A stretch of DNA of 64,000 bases from Microbacterium sp. A20 (GCF_004794515.1 NZ_SSDF01000090.1:62001-126000); one strand, 5' to 3'; counted from the stretch's first letter, positions 52,461 through 62,916 are shown. Notes: a model not told the origin generated them from the letters alone. Translations and numbers: made by a program.

Positions 52461-53439
52461 TCCGCAGAACACCGCCGGTCTCCTGACCGTGGAAGACGCG
52501 CCCATGACGGCGCCGGCCAGCACCGTCTCACTCGCCACTCAGAGCCGAGGCCGCAAACGGCGCATCCTGCCGAGCACATCGCCGAAGTTCATCGTCGGCT
52601 CGCTCCTCGTGCTCGCGATCGTGCTGTTCGCGATCATCGCGCCGTTCTTCACGCAGAACCCGCGCAGCACGGCCAACCCCGCACTCCAGCCGCCGTCGGC
52701 GGAGCACTGGTTGGGCACCACCAAGCTCGGCAACGACATGTTCGCCCAGCTCGCGATCGGTGCTCAGGGGTCGCTCATGGTCGGGTTGATCGCCAGCGTG
52801 ATCGCGATCGTGCTGTCGCTCGTCTTCGGTGTCCTCGCCGGATACCTCGGCGGCTGGCGCGAAGACGGACTCGCCCTCATCACCAACGTGATGATCGTCA
52901 TCCCCGCCCTGCCGCTGGTCATGGTGATCGCCTCCTTCGTGCCGCAGCGCACCTGGCAGCTGGTCGCGATCTTCCTCGGCATCACCTCCTGGGCCGGCGC
53001 CGCCTACGTCCTGCGCCTGCAGACCCGTTCCCTCCGCACCCGCGACTACGTCTACGCCTCGAAGGTGGCAGGCGAGCGATCGCTGCGTGTGATCCTCGTC
53101 GAGATCATGCCCAACCTCCTGCCGCTGCTCACGGCGCAGTTCCTCTTCGCCCTGATCTTCGCGATCCTCGGCGAGGCCGGGCTGTCGTACCTCGGACTCG
53201 GGCCGACGGACTCGATCACCTGGGGGACCATCCTCAACGATGCGCAGTCCGGCCAGGCTCTCGGACGCGGAGCGTGGTGGTGGTTCGTCCCGCCGGGAAT
53301 CATGATCGCCATCCTCGGCGCCGGTCTCGCACTCATCAACTTCGCGATCGACGAGGTCATCAACCCGAAGCTGCGCAACGCGCCCGATGCCGCGCGCCGG
53401 GTGCGCAAGGCCGCGAAGACCAAGGGGGTCACCGCATGA
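52453..53439 (+). CDS. ABC transporter permease, DppC type
   Basis: A 328-residue permease. A cytoplasmic N-tail of about 45 residues precedes the first helix; AEHWLGTTKLGNDMFAQLAIGAQGSL is the family signature and YVYASKVAGERSLRVILVEIMPNLLPLL is the EAA loop. A long basic C-tail ends the protein. It overlaps both neighbours (8 bases upstream, 4 downstream). Confidence 0.93.
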   Translation: MSDPQNTAGLLTVEDAPMTAPASTVSLATQSRGRKRRILPSTSPKFIVGSLLVLAIVLFAIIAPFFTQNPRSTANPALQPPSAEHWLGTTKLGNDMFAQLAIGAQGSLMVGLIASVIAIVLSLVFGVLAGYLGGWREDGLALITNVMIVIPALPLVMVIASFVPQRTWQLVAIFLGITSWAGAAYVLRLQTRSLRTRDYVYASKVAGERSLRVILVEIMPNLLPLLTAQFLFALIFAILGEAGLSYLGLGPTDSITWGTILNDAQSGQALGRGAWWWFVPPGIMIAILGAGLALINFAIDEVINPKLRNAPDAARRVRKAAKTKGVTA

Positions 53440-54287
53440 GCGAGCCGGTGCTGACGGCGCGGAACGTGTCGATCGAGTACGAGGTCGACCCGCCGGTGAA
53501 GGCCGTGCGCGACGTGTCGCTGACGCTGAACCGGGGCGAGATCCTGGGGTTGGCGGGGGAGTCCGGCTGCGGCAAGACGACTCTTGCGTACGGGATGAAC
53601 CGTCTCCTGAAGGCGCCTGCGCTGATGACGGCGGGGGAGATCGTGTTCCATGACCGCGATGGTCATGACATCGACATCGTCGGTCTCGACGGCGAGGGCC
53701 TTCGGGCATTCCGGTGGGACAAGATCTCGATGGTGTTCCAGGGCGCGATGAACTCGCTGAACCCGGTGATCAGTGTCAAGGCGCAGATCTTCGACATCTT
53801 CGACACGCACCGTCCCGGCATGAGCAAGAAGGCGAAGACCGCGCGGGCGGAGGAGCTGCTCACCCTGGTCGGTGTCGACCCCAACCGTCTGACGAGCTTC
53901 CCGCATGAGCTGTCGGGTGGGATGCGGCAGCGGATGATGATCGCGATGGCACTCGCCGTGGATCCGCAGGTGATGATCATGGACGAGCCCACGACCGCGC
54001 TCGACGTGGTCGTGCAGCGAGGGATCATCCGCGAGATCATGCGGCTGCGCGAGAAGCTCGGGTTCGCGGTGATCTTCATCACCCACGACCTGCCCATGCT
54101 GATCGAGATCAGTGATCGGATCGCGATCATGCTGCAGGGGCAGATCGTCGAAGAGGGCACGGCGGAGGAGATCTACCGGGCGCCGCAGCACGAATACACG
54201 AAGCGACTGCTGTCGAGCTTCCCCTCGCTGAAGGGCGAACGGGGCGACTTCGTCCGTACCGGTGTCAGCCAGGAGGGCGTCCGATGA
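53436..54287 (+). CDS. ABC transporter ATP-binding protein, DppD type
   Basis: A 283-residue cytoplasmic ATPase. Walker A is GESGCGKTTL (about residues 41-50), the Q-loop SMVFQGAMNSLNP, signature LSGGMRQRMMIAMAL, Walker B VMIMDEPTTALD and switch His IFITHDLPML. The C-terminal Fe-S/oligopeptide extension of some DppD homologues is short or missing. Overlaps both neighbours by 4 bases. Confidence 0.93.
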   Translation: MSEPVLTARNVSIEYEVDPPVKAVRDVSLTLNRGEILGLAGESGCGKTTLAYGMNRLLKAPALMTAGEIVFHDRDGHDIDIVGLDGEGLRAFRWDKISMVFQGAMNSLNPVISVKAQIFDIFDTHRPGMSKKAKTARAEELLTLVGVDPNRLTSFPHELSGGMRQRMMIAMALAVDPQVMIMDEPTTALDVVVQRGIIREIMRLREKLGFAVIFITHDLPMLIEISDRIAIMLQGQIVEEGTAEEIYRAPQHEYTKRLLSSFPSLKGERGDFVRTGVSQEGVR

Positions 54288-55159
54288 GCACGAACACCAC
54301 CACCACCGGGACGGGCGTGTCGGAGCCGGCGCGGTTGGAGGCACGGAACCTGGTGAAGGACTTCCACCTGCGCTCCGGATTCAAATCGAACATCCTGCAC
54401 GCGGTGAAAGACGTGTCCTTCACGATCGAGGCCGGAAAGACGGTCGCCCTGGTCGGCGAATCGGGGTCGGGGAAGTCGACTATCGCGCGGATGCTTATGA
54501 AGCTGGAGACCCCGACATCCGGGGAGATCCTGCTGGACGGGAAGCCGTCCGGAACCCGAGGGCGGGCGCTGGAGCGCTACCGGGCGGATGTGCAGATGGT
54601 GTTCCAGGACCCGTTCGCGTCGCTGAACCCCTTCCACACGATCGTGCATCACCTGGAGCGGCCGATCCGCCTGCACCACCCGGAACTGTCTCGGGGCGAG
54701 GTGCGAGAGCGCGCAGTGGAGCTGCTGGAGCGCGTTCGCCTCCTCCCGGGGGAGAGTTACGCCGATCGTCGCCCGCACGAGTTGTCGGGTGGGCAGCGTC
54801 AGCGGGTCGCGATCGCGCGAGCACTGGCCCCCGGAGCCCGGTTCATCGTCGCCGACGAGCCGGTGTCGATGCTCGACGTGTCGATCCGTCTCGGGGTGCT
54901 GAACCTGCTCGCGGATCTGCAGCGCGAAGAGAACCTCGGTGTGCTCTACATCACGCACGACCTGGCCACGGCGAGGCACTTCTCCGATGAGATCATGGTG
55001 CTCTACAAGGGCGACGTCGTGGAACGCGGCCCCGCGGACGAGGTCATCCTCAACCCGCAACACGAGTACACCAAGACGCTTCTGGGCGCCGCACCCGAGC
55101 CCGACAACCTCGGCCGCCTCCGCGACGAGGTGCGGGCCGAGCTCGGCATCGCGCACTGA
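54284..55159 (+). CDS. ABC transporter ATP-binding protein, DppF type
   Basis: A 291-residue second ATPase of the importer. Walker A is GESGSGKSTIARML (about residues 58-71), signature LSGGQRQRVAIARAL, Walker B FIVADEPVSMLDVS and switch region YITHDLATA. Typical OppF-type HEYTKTLLGAAPEPD occurs near the C-terminus. Last gene of the operon, followed by a long hairpin. Confidence 0.93.
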   Translation: MSTNTTTTGTGVSEPARLEARNLVKDFHLRSGFKSNILHAVKDVSFTIEAGKTVALVGESGSGKSTIARMLMKLETPTSGEILLDGKPSGTRGRALERYRADVQMVFQDPFASLNPFHTIVHHLERPIRLHHPELSRGEVRERAVELLERVRLLPGESYADRRPHELSGGQRQRVAIARALAPGARFIVADEPVSMLDVSIRLGVLNLLADLQREENLGVLYITHDLATARHFSDEIMVLYKGDVVERGPADEVILNPQHEYTKTLLGAAPEPDNLGRLRDEVRAELGIAH

Positions 55160-55180
55160 CGGACCGATCCACCTCACTCT

Positions 55181-55231
55181 CGTCGCACTTGCTGTCGCTC
55201 TGTTCTCCGTAGAGCGACAGCAAGTGCGACG
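55181..55231. repeat. Perfect 21-base inverted repeat after the first importer operon
   Basis: Arms 55181-55201 and 55211-55231 are exact reverse complements (they begin CGTCGCACTTGC and end GCAAGTGCGACG) with a 9-base loop GTTCTCCGT. It may be a terminator, but it is longer and less GC-biased than the window's other terminators and has no U run, so a dispersed REP-like element is equally possible. Confidence 0.6.
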
Positions 55232-55265
55232 GGAGCGTCGTCTCGGTGCGCACGAGGGGACCGGC

Positions 55266-55271
55266 TAGACT
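55266..55271 (+). promoter_or_regulatory. -10 hexamer TAGACT of the gcv operon
   Basis: TAGACT predicts a transcript start near 55278, about 25 bases before the riboswitch. Confidence 0.5.
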
Positions 55272-55302
55272 TGCAGCACAACTGAAGACAGGCCGAATGG
55301 AC

Positions 55303-55492
55303 CACGCGGGAGAGCCCCGGCGAACGCAGCCGGGCACCGAAGGAGCAAGCCTCCCCGCCAATCTCTCAGGTACGCGTACCGCGCGGTTCCGGCCACTCTG
55401 AAAAGCGATCCAGCGCGACTGCGGATCCGCCGACGGTGAAAACCCCGCCTCCGTGCACGGGTGAAGCTCTCAGGCCTATGACAGAGGGGGAG
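55303..55492 (+). ncRNA. Tandem glycine riboswitch
   Basis: Two consecutive gcvT-type aptamers. The first has GCGGGAGAGCC, CACCGAAGGAGCAAGCC and CAATCTCTCAGGTA; the linker contains CTCTGAAAAGCG; the second has CCGACGGTGAAAA, GGGTGAAGCTCTCAGGCC and a final GACAGAGGGGGAG closing helix. These conserved cores identify the glycine riboswitch. It lies about 55 bases before gcvT and should turn on glycine cleavage when glycine is abundant, as in other bacteria. Confidence 0.93.
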
Positions 55493-55545
55493 TTCCGAGG
55501 AGCGGCGATGCCGCCGTTCCGCCCGTCACAGCCCGGGAGAACTCC

Positions 55546-56745
55546 ATGTCCGACCCCCGCTACACTCCGCTGCGTGAGCGCCATGAGGCGCTCGGCGCGT
55601 CGTTCACCGACTTCGGTGGCTGGCAGATGCCGGTGCGCTACACCTCCGACCTCGCCGAGCACCACGCCGTGCGGCAGGCCGCCGGCCTCTTCGACATCTC
55701 GCACATGGCGGAATTCCTCGTCACGGGCGAGAAGGCGCCCGAGTTCCTCGATTTCGCACTCGCCGGCCGCATCTCCGCGATGCCGGTGGGTAAAGCGAAG
55801 TACTCGCTGATGCTGGCCGCGAACGGCGGCATCGTCGACGACGTGATCGCGTACCGGCTGGCGGAGGACCGCTACCTCGTGATCGCGAACGCCGGCAACC
55901 GGGGCTTCGTGGATTCCGCATTCGCGAAGCGGGTCCGCGACTTCCCCTCGCTCGTCGAGCGCGAGATGCCCCCGCAGGAGCCCGGCGCCGACCGCACCTT
56001 CGCCGGTTTCCTCGGTGATCGCGGCGTCGATGTGGAAGATGTATCGGACTCGTACGCGCTGCTCGCCGTGCAGGGTCCCGCTGCGGAGACGATCCTCGAA
56101 GCGACCTCCGGCATCACCGAGCTGAGCACGCCCTGGCCCGATCAGAAGTATTACGCCTGGGCCGACGGACGCTTCCTCGGTGAGCCCCTCCTCATCGCCC
56201 GCACGGGATACACGGGCGAAGACGGCTTCGAACTGCTCGTCGCGGCGGCTGACGCGCCCGCACTGTGGGATGCGCTGATCGCGGCCGGCGAACCGCACGG
56301 CCTAGTGCCCGCCGGCCTCGCGGCGCGCGACACCCTCCGTCTCGAGGCGGGCATGCCGCTGTACGGGCACGAGCTGAGCCTCGACACGCTGCCGGCACAG
56401 GCCGGACTCGGACGCGTGGTCGTCACCGCGAAGGACGAGTTCGTCGGCAAGGACGCGCTCGTCGCCGGCGAGCAGGCCGGAGCCTCTGCTGCCCCCGTGC
56501 TGGTCGGCCTCGTCGCCGAGGGCAAGCGCGCCGGGCGCGCCGGCTACGCCGTCGTCGACGGCGAGGGGGAGAAGCTCGGCGAGATCACCAGCGGAGCCCT
56601 CAGCCCGACTCTCGGCCATCCGATCGCGATGGCCTACGTGCATCCTTCTTCCGCTGAAGAGGGAACCGCAGTATTCCTTGATGTGCGGGGGACGAAGATC
56701 CCCGCGACCGTGACCGCCCTGCCTTTCTATCGGAGGACCAAATGA
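55546..56745 (+). CDS. gcvT: Glycine cleavage system aminomethyltransferase (T protein)
   Basis: A 399-residue tetrahydrofolate-dependent T protein that releases ammonia from the aminomethyl-lipoyl H protein and forms methylene-THF. Family features: [77 protein letters not shown] and the [22 protein letters not shown]-terminal barrel. GGGAG lies seven bases before the ATG. Overlaps gcvH by 4 bases (ATGA). Confidence 0.96.
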   Translation: MSDPRYTPLRERHEALGASFTDFGGWQMPVRYTSDLAEHHAVRQAAGLFDISHMAEFLVTGEKAPEFLDFALAGRISAMPVGKAKYSLMLAANGGIVDDVIAYRLAEDRYLVIANAGNRGFVDSAFAKRVRDFPSLVEREMPPQEPGADRTFAGFLGDRGVDVEDVSDSYALLAVQGPAAETILEATSGITELSTPWPDQKYYAWADGRFLGEPLLIARTGYTGEDGFELLVAAADAPALWDALIAAGEPHGLVPAGLAARDTLRLEAGMPLYGHELSLDTLPAQAGLGRVVVTAKDEFVGKDALVAGEQAGASAAPVLVGLVAEGKRAGRAGYAVVDGEGEKLGEITSGALSPTLGHPIAMAYVHPSSAEEGTAVFLDVRGTKIPATVTALPFYRRTK

Positions 56746-57119
56746 CCGACCTCGCCGCCCTCAGCTACACCGAAGAGCACGAGTGGATCGCCGCCGACGG
56801 CGACACCGTGACCATCGGCATCACCGACTACGCCGCCGAGAAGCTGGGTGACGTCGTGTTCGTCGAGCTCCCCGCCGTCGGCACCGAGGTCACCGCCGGC
56901 TCGGTGGTGGGAGAGATCGAGTCCACGAAGTCGGTGGGCGAGCTCTACGCGCCGGTCACCGGCACGGTCGTCGAGATCAACGACGCGGCCGTCGACGACC
57001 CGTCGCTCGTCAACGCGGCACCGTTCGAGGGCGGCTGGCTGCTGAAGGTCTCCGTCGCAGCCGGTGCGCTCGACGGACTGCTGGACCGCGACGCCTATGT
57101 CGCGCTGACGGAGGGCTGA
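56742..57119 (+). CDS. gcvH: Glycine cleavage system H protein
   Basis: A 125-residue lipoyl carrier. The lipoylated lysine is K63 in [16 protein letters not shown], and SYTEEHEWI and [18 protein letters not shown] are family signatures. It shuttles the aminomethyl group between the P, T and L proteins. Second gene of the riboswitch-controlled operon, seven bases before gcvP. Confidence 0.97.
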   Translation: MTDLAALSYTEEHEWIAADGDTVTIGITDYAAEKLGDVVFVELPAVGTEVTAGSVVGEIESTKSVGELYAPVTGTVVEINDAAVDDPSLVNAAPFEGGWLLKVSVAAGALDGLLDRDAYVALTEG

Positions 57120-57126
57120 TTCACCA

Positions 57127-60036
57127 GTGGTCACTTTCGCCGATCGTCACATCGGACCCACGGATGCCGCGCAGCGCACGATGCTCGACGCCCTCGGTCT
57201 CGACACCGCCGGAGCGAAGGACGCGCTGAGCCCGGTCGAGGCGCTGATGCGTCAGGCCGTGCCGGCGTCGATCTACACCGGCCCGTCTCCCGAGGCCGAT
57301 GAAGGGACGCCGTCGCGCATCCCCGCGGCGGCGAGCGAGACCGAAGCGCTCGCGGAGCTGCGGACCCTCGCGTCGCGCAATGCCGTGAACCGCCCGATGA
57401 TCGGCCTCGGCTACTACGGGACCATCACGCCGCAGGTGATCCAGCGCAACGTGCTGGAGAACCCGTCCTGGTACACGGCGTACACGCCCTACCAGCCGGA
57501 GATCTCGCAGGGCCGCCTCGAGGCGCTCATCAACTTCCAGACCATGGTCGCCGAGCTCACCGGACTCACCACGGCCAATGCGTCGATGCTCGACGAGTCC
57601 ACCGCGGTCGTCGAGGGCATGCTGCTCGCACGCCGCGCCTCGAAGTCGTCCTCGAACGTGTTCGCCGTCGACGCCGACGCCCTGCCGCAGACGAGGGCGA
57701 TGCTCGCGACCCGCGCGGAAGCCCTCGGGATCGAGCTCGTGTCCGTCGACTTCGCCGCGGGAGAGGAGCTGCCCGGGGATCTCTTCGGTGTCTTCGTCCA
57801 GTACCCGGGCGCATCGGGTCGGGTCTGGGACCCGTCGGCCGTCTTCGACGCCGCGCACCTCGCCGGGGGACTGGCCGTCGCGGCGGCCGACCTGCTCGCG
57901 CTCACACTCATCTCCTCGCCCGGCTCGCTCGGCGCCGACGTGGCCGTCGGCACGACGCAGCGTTTCGGGGTGCCGATGGGCTTCGGAGGACCGCACGCCG
58001 GCTACATGGCCGTCCGCTCGGGCCTCGAGCGGCAGCTGCCCGGTCGTCTCGTCGGGGTGTCGGTGGATGCCGACGGCAAGCCCGCGTACCGCCTCTCGCT
58101 GCAGACGCGCGAACAGCACATCCGCCGTGAGAAGGCGACGTCGAACATCTGCACCGCCCAGGTGCTGCTGGCGGTGATGGCATCGATGTACGCGGTCTAT
58201 CACGGCCCCGACGGGCTCCGCGAGATCGCGACCCAGACGACCGCGAAGGCCGCGCTGCTGCGCGACTGGCTGACCGAGGCCGGCGTCGAGATCGTGCACG
58301 CGAACTTCTTCGACACCCTGCAGGTGCGCGTGCCCGGCCGTGCCGTCGAGTACGCCGCGCAGGCGCACGACGGCTACGGCATCCTGCTGCACGTCGCGGA
58401 CGCCGACACGGTCGGCATCGCGGTGGACGAGACCACCACGCTCGGCGAGCTGCACCAGGTCGCCATGGTCTTCGGTGGCAAGAACGAGCGGGCGTTCGGC
58501 CTCTTCGGCAACGAGAAGCTGCGGGCGCTCCCCGAAGACCTGCGGCGTCAGGACGAGTACCTCACCCACCCCGTGTTCCACGCGCACCGCAGCGAGACCG
58601 CCATGATGCGGTACCTGAAGAGCCTCGCCGACCGCGACTACGCGCTCGACCGCGGCATGATCCCGCTGGGTTCCTGCACGATGAAACTCAACGCGGCCAC
58701 CGAGATGGCGGCGATCACGTGGCCCGAGTTCGCAGGCATCCACCCGTTCGCTCCGGCGGCCGATGTGCAGGGTTACCTCGAGCTCATCGATCAGCTCGAG
58801 GGCTGGCTCGCCGAGGTCACCGGGTACGACGCGGTGTCGCTGCAGCCGAACGCCGGCTCACAGGGTGAGCTCGCGGGTCTGCTCGCGATCCGCGGCTACC
58901 ACCACGCGAACGGCGATCAGCACCGCACGGTCTGCCTGATCCCGTCGTCGGCCCACGGCACGAACGCCGCATCGGCCGTCCTCGCCGGCATGAAGGTCGT
59001 GGTCGTCGCGACCGATGAACTCGGCAACGTCGACCTCGACGATCTGCGCGCGAAGATCGCCCAGCATGCCGACGACCTGTCCGCTTTGATGATCACGTAC
59101 CCCTCCACGCACGGCGTGTACGAGGAGCAGGTGGTCGAGATCACCGCGGCCGTGCACGAGGCGGGCGGGCAGGTCTATGTCGACGGCGCGAACCTCAACG
59201 CTCTGCTCGGCTACGCGCGCTTCGGTGACCTGGGCGGCGACGTCTCGCACCTCAACCTGCACAAGACGTTCGCGATCCCGCACGGCGGCGGCGGCCCCGG
59301 CATCGGTCCGGTGGCGGCGAAGTCGCACCTCGCCCCGTTCCTGCCCTCGCACCCGCTCGCCCAGAGCACCGAGCACTTCGGCGGGTACACGTTCGAGGGC
59401 GGTGTGATCTCCGCTGCTCCCTACGGCTCTGCCGGGATCCTGCCGATCTCATGGGCGTACGTGCGGATGATGGGCGCCGACGGACTCCGCCGGGCCACCG
59501 CGGCAGCCGTCCTCTCCGCGAACTACATGGCAGAGCGGCTCGGCTCCCACTTCCCGGTGCTCTACACGGGCGAGAACGGGCGGGTGGCGCACGAGTGCAT
59601 CCTCGACCTGCGTCCGCTCAAGGAGGCGACCGGCGTCACGGTCGACGACGTGGCCAAGCGCCTCATCGATTACGGCTTCCATGCCCCGACCATGTCGTTC
59701 CCGGTCGCGGGCACGCTCATGGTCGAGCCGACCGAGTCGGAGGACCTCGACGAGATCGAGCGCTTCATCGAAGCCATGGTGATGATCAAGGCCGAGGCGG
59801 AAGCCGTCGCCGCCGGTCGCTGGCCGGCCGACGACAACCCGCTCGTGCACGCGCCCCACACGGCGGTCTCGCTGATCGCGGGGGAGTGGAACCACGCGTA
59901 CTCGCGAGAAGAGGCCGCGTACCCGGTGCGCGCCCTCGTCGCGGGCAAGTACTGGCCGCCGGTGCGTCGCATCGACCAGGCGTACGGAGACCGCAACCTG
60001 GTCTGCGCGTGCCCTCCGGTGGAGGCATTCGCCTGA
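57127..60036 (+). CDS. gcvP: Glycine dehydrogenase (decarboxylating), P protein
   Basis: A 969-residue full-length fused P protein (alpha plus beta halves) that decarboxylates glycine with PLP. N-half features: [53 protein letters not shown] and [10 protein letters not shown]-half: [13 protein letters not shown], the Schiff-base K713 in [16 protein letters not shown] and the [18 protein letters not shown] tail. GTG start. The lipoamide dehydrogenase needed for the L function is not in the window. Confidence 0.96.
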   Translation: MVTFADRHIGPTDAAQRTMLDALGLDTAGAKDALSPVEALMRQAVPASIYTGPSPEADEGTPSRIPAAASETEALAELRTLASRNAVNRPMIGLGYYGTITPQVIQRNVLENPSWYTAYTPYQPEISQGRLEALINFQTMVAELTGLTTANASMLDESTAVVEGMLLARRASKSSSNVFAVDADALPQTRAMLATRAEALGIELVSVDFAAGEELPGDLFGVFVQYPGASGRVWDPSAVFDAAHLAGGLAVAAADLLALTLISSPGSLGADVAVGTTQRFGVPMGFGGPHAGYMAVRSGLERQLPGRLVGVSVDADGKPAYRLSLQTREQHIRREKATSNICTAQVLLAVMASMYAVYHGPDGLREIATQTTAKAALLRDWLTEAGVEIVHANFFDTLQVRVPGRAVEYAAQAHDGYGILLHVADADTVGIAVDETTTLGELHQVAMVFGGKNERAFGLFGNEKLRALPEDLRRQDEYLTHPVFHAHRSETAMMRYLKSLADRDYALDRGMIPLGSCTMKLNAATEMAAITWPEFAGIHPFAPAADVQGYLELIDQLEGWLAEVTGYDAVSLQPNAGSQGELAGLLAIRGYHHANGDQHRTVCLIPSSAHGTNAASAVLAGMKVVVVATDELGNVDLDDLRAKIAQHADDLSALMITYPSTHGVYEEQVVEITAAVHEAGGQVYVDGANLNALLGYARFGDLGGDVSHLNLHKTFAIPHGGGGPGIGPVAAKSHLAPFLPSHPLAQSTEHFGGYTFEGGVISAAPYGSAGILPISWAYVRMMGADGLRRATAAAVLSANYMAERLGSHFPVLYTGENGRVAHECILDLRPLKEATGVTVDDVAKRLIDYGFHAPTMSFPVAGTLMVEPTESEDLDEIERFIEAMVMIKAEAEAVAAGRWPADDNPLVHAPHTAVSLIAGEWNHAYSREEAAYPVRALVAGKYWPPVRRIDQAYGDRNLVCACPPVEAFA

Positions 60037-60057
60037 GCCTCGTGCTCATGTGAGCAG

Positions 60058-60093
60058 ACGGTGCTGCGCCCCTGTTGAGGGGCGCAGCACCGT
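60058..60093 (+). terminator. Terminator of the gcv operon
   Basis: A 15-base-pair perfect stem (ACGGTGCTGCGCCCC, 60058-60072, with 60079-60093) and a 6-base loop TGTTGA, 22 bases after the gcvP stop. Confidence 0.85.
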
Positions 60094-60255
60094 CTCGTAT
60101 TTCCCGGTGTTTCGCCCTTGTTACATATGGTCACCACTCAGTAACAGTTCGTTAGCTGAGGGCGGGCGCGACGCGGGTGCGGGTTACTCTCGACTATCCC
60201 TACGCGTTCAACGATGAGCGCGCAGTCTGAGTAATAGTCCACAGGAGGACACAAA

Positions 60256-61890
60256 GTGAAGCGCAACAAGATCGCCCTTGCGGGCTCCGCGTTGTTCGTG
60301 ATCGGCGCCCTGACGCTCGCGGGCTGCGCGAGTGGTGGCGGCAACGAGGGCACGGAGGAAACCCCTTCCGGTGACCCGACGGCAGTGATCTCGGTCAACA
60401 ACACCGAGCCCCAGAACCCGCTGATCCCGACGAACACCAACGAGGTCGGTGGCGGCCTCGTCCTCCAGAGCATCTTCGCCGGTCTCGTGTACTACGACGC
60501 CGAGGGCGCCGTGCACAACGACCTCGCCGAGTCGATCGAGACCGACGACGCGCAGACCTACACGATCAAGATCAAGGCCGACCAGAAGTTCGCGAACGGC
60601 GACCCGGTCGACGCCGAGTCGTTCGTCAAGGCCTGGAACTACGGTTCGGCGCTCGACAACAAGCAGCTCTCGAGCTACTTCTTCGAGTCCATCGAGGGTT
60701 TCTCCTATGACGAGAACGTCCCGGAGCTCTCCGGCCTCGAGGTCGTCGACGACCTGACCTTCACGGTCAAGCTCAAGCAGCCGGAGTCCGACTTCCCGCT
60801 GCGTCTCGGCTACACCGCGTTCTTCCCGCTGCCGGCTTCGGCCTGGGAAGATCTCGCAGCCTTCGGTGAGAACCCGGTCGGCAACGGACCGTACGTCTTC
60901 GCGGAAGAGGGCGCGTGGAAGCACAACGAGAGCATCGAGCTCGTCAAGAACGAGGACTACACCGGTCCTCGTGAGGCGCAGAACGGTGGCGTCGACATGA
61001 AGCTCTACGCCAGCACCGAGGCGGCGTACGCCGACCTCCAGGGTGGCGACCTCGACATCATCCAGGAGATCCCGGACACGGCGCTCCAGACCTTCGAGAC
61101 CGACTTCCCGGACCGCACGGTGAACCAGCCGGCCGCCGCGAACGCCACGATCACCATCCCGGAGCGCCTCGAGCACTTCAGCGGTGAAGAGGGCCAGCTG
61201 CGCCGTGCGGCGATCTCGCACGCGATCAACCGCGAAGAGATCACGGATGTGGTCTTCAGCGGCACGCGCACGCCGATGAAGGACTTCACCTCTCCGGTGA
61301 TCGACGGCTACTCCGAGGACATCCCCGGATCCGATGTTCTCGACTTCGACGCCGACAAGGCGAAGGAGCTGTGGGCCGAGGCCGACGCCATCGCCCCGTG
61401 GACCGGTTCGTTCCAGATCCAGTACAACGCCGACGGCCCCAACCAGGGCTGGGTGGACGCCATCGCCAACCAGCTGAAGAACAACCTCGGCATCGAGGCA
61501 TCGGGCAACCCGATCCCGACCTTCGCCGAGCACCGGACGCTGATCACCGAGGACCAGACGCAGACCGCCTTCCGCACCGGATGGCAGTTCGACTACCCGT
61601 CGATGTTCAACGGTCTCGGCCCGATCTTCGGCACCGGCGCGGGCTCGAACGACGGCGACTACTCAAACCCCGAGTTCGACGCACTCCTCGATGAGGGCGC
61701 GGCAGCGGCGGATGTGGAAGAGGGCATCACGAAGTTCCAGGAGGCGCAGGAGATCCTCTTCCAGGACCTGCCCGCCATCCCGCTCTGGTACACCAACGCC
61801 ATGGGCGCCTGGGGCGAGTCGGTTGAGAACGTCCAGTTCGGATGGGACACCTGGCCGATCCTCTACCAGGTCACGAAGGACGGCGAGTAA
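60256..61890 (+). CDS. ABC transporter solute-binding lipoprotein, family 5 (oligopeptide-like)
   Basis: A 544-residue lipoprotein precursor with lipobox LAGC (C24) and a Gly/Ser/Glu-rich linker. Family 5 features: NEVGGGLVLQSIFAGLVYYDAEG, KIKADQKFANGDPVDAESFVKAWNYG, VGNGPYVF, RRAAISHAINREEI and the C-terminal LFQDLPAIPLWYTNAMGAW. It looks closer to OppA-type peptide binders than the first importer's protein. GTG start with AGGAGG eight bases upstream. First gene of an operon continuing off the window. Confidence 0.92.
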   Translation: MKRNKIALAGSALFVIGALTLAGCASGGGNEGTEETPSGDPTAVISVNNTEPQNPLIPTNTNEVGGGLVLQSIFAGLVYYDAEGAVHNDLAESIETDDAQTYTIKIKADQKFANGDPVDAESFVKAWNYGSALDNKQLSSYFFESIEGFSYDENVPELSGLEVVDDLTFTVKLKQPESDFPLRLGYTAFFPLPASAWEDLAAFGENPVGNGPYVFAEEGAWKHNESIELVKNEDYTGPREAQNGGVDMKLYASTEAAYADLQGGDLDIIQEIPDTALQTFETDFPDRTVNQPAAANATITIPERLEHFSGEEGQLRRAAISHAINREEITDVVFSGTRTPMKDFTSPVIDGYSEDIPGSDVLDFDADKAKELWAEADAIAPWTGSFQIQYNADGPNQGWVDAIANQLKNNLGIEASGNPIPTFAEHRTLITEDQTQTAFRTGWQFDYPSMFNGLGPIFGTGAGSNDGDYSNPEFDALLDEGAAAADVEEGITKFQEAQEILFQDLPAIPLWYTNAMGAWGESVENVQFGWDTWPILYQVTKDGE

Positions 61891-61910
61891 GCCTGACGGC
61901 ACTCACCTGT

Positions 61911-61940
61911 GAGGCGGTGACGATTCTTCGTCACCGCCTC
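61911..61940 (+). terminator. Hairpin between solute-binding protein and permease genes
   Basis: A 13-base-pair perfect stem (GAGGCGGTGACGA / TCGTCACCGCCTC) and a 4-base loop TTCT. It lies inside the operon just after the binding-protein gene, where partial termination or 3' end protection would give more binding protein than permease, as in many importers. Confidence 0.65.
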
Positions 61941-61989
61941 GCAGGCTGTGTTCGTCACGCTCTACCGCCCTCTCGTTACAGGACTACCG

Positions 61990-62916
61990 ATGTTCGGCTA
62001 TATCGTCAGACGTCTCCTGCAGGTCATCCCGGTCTTCTTCGGGGCCACCCTGCTCATCTACTTCCTCGTCTTCGCCATGCCAGGCGACCCGATCCTCGCC
62101 CTGTTCGGCGACCGCACCCCGAATCCTGCGGTCGTGGAGCAGCTCCGTGAGCAATACCACCTGAACGACCCGTTCCTGGTGCAGTACTGGTACTACATCA
62201 CGGGCGTGTTCCAGGGCGACCTCGGAAACACTTTCTCCGGCCGCCCGGTCTCGGAGGTGCTCGCAGAGACCCTTCCCGTCACGGGCCGTCTCGCGGTCAT
62301 GGCGATCGCCATCGAGTTCGTGCTCGCGATCATCATCGGCACGATCTCGGCGCTGCGCAAGGGCAAGATCTTCGACCACACGATGCTCATGGTCGCGCTC
62401 ATCGCGATCGCGATCCCGATCTTCGTCGTGGCATTCCTCGCGCAGTACTTCCTCGCGATCAAGCTCGGCTGGTTCAAGCCGACCGTGGGTGCCGACAACG
62501 ACTGGGGCGGATTGTGGCTGCCCGCCCTGGTTCTCGGCTTCAGTCTCTACGCCGTGAGCATGCGACTCATGCGCAGCTCCGTGATCGACACGCTCAATCA
62601 GGACTGGGTGCGCACCGCGTACAGCAAGGGCCTCTCGCGCGGCCGGGTGATCCCGGTGCACGTGCTGCGCAACTCGCTGATCCCGGTCATCACGAACTCG
62701 GCCACCAACTTCGGTGTGCTGCTCGTGGGCGCGACCGTGACCGAGGGTATCTTCAACGTCCCCGGCGTCGGCAACACCCTCTATCAGGCCGCGATCCGCA
62801 ACGAGGGCCCCACCGTGGTCTCCTTCGTCACCGTGTTCGTGATCCTGTACGTCCTGGTCAACCTCGTCATCGACCTGCTCTACGGTCTTCTCGACCCAAG
62901 GATCCGTTATGCCTGA
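61990..62916 (+). CDS. ABC transporter permease, OppB type
   Basis: A 308-residue permease with about six membrane helices. MFGYIVRRLLQVIPVFFGATLLIYFLVFAMPGDP is the typical N-terminus (only its parts are diagnostic), and the EAA loop reads RTAYSKGLSRGRVIPVHVLRNSLIP. The next gene's ATG overlaps by 8 bases. Confidence 0.93.
   Translation: MFGYIVRRLLQVIPVFFGATLLIYFLVFAMPGDPILALFGDRTPNPAVVEQLREQYHLNDPFLVQYWYYITGVFQGDLGNTFSGRPVSEVLAETLPVTGRLAVMAIAIEFVLAIIIGTISALRKGKIFDHTMLMVALIAIAIPIFVVAFLAQYFLAIKLGWFKPTVGADNDWGGLWLPALVLGFSLYAVSMRLMRSSVIDTLNQDWVRTAYSKGLSRGRVIPVHVLRNSLIPVITNSATNFGVLLVGATVTEGIFNVPGVGNTLYQAAIRNEGPTVVSFVTVFVILYVLVNLVIDLLYGLLDPRIRYA

Noticed and set aside
55436..55545. Short frame starting with ATG inside the second glycine aptamer
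   Set aside because: It overlaps conserved riboswitch sequence and has no ribosome site; the gcvT ATG at 55546 with GGGAG is the real start.
60119..60146. Inverted repeat TGTTAC-N16-GTAACA upstream of the second solute-binding protein gene
   Set aside because: The arms are only six bases with a long spacer, and no promoter placement supports an operator; too weak to list.
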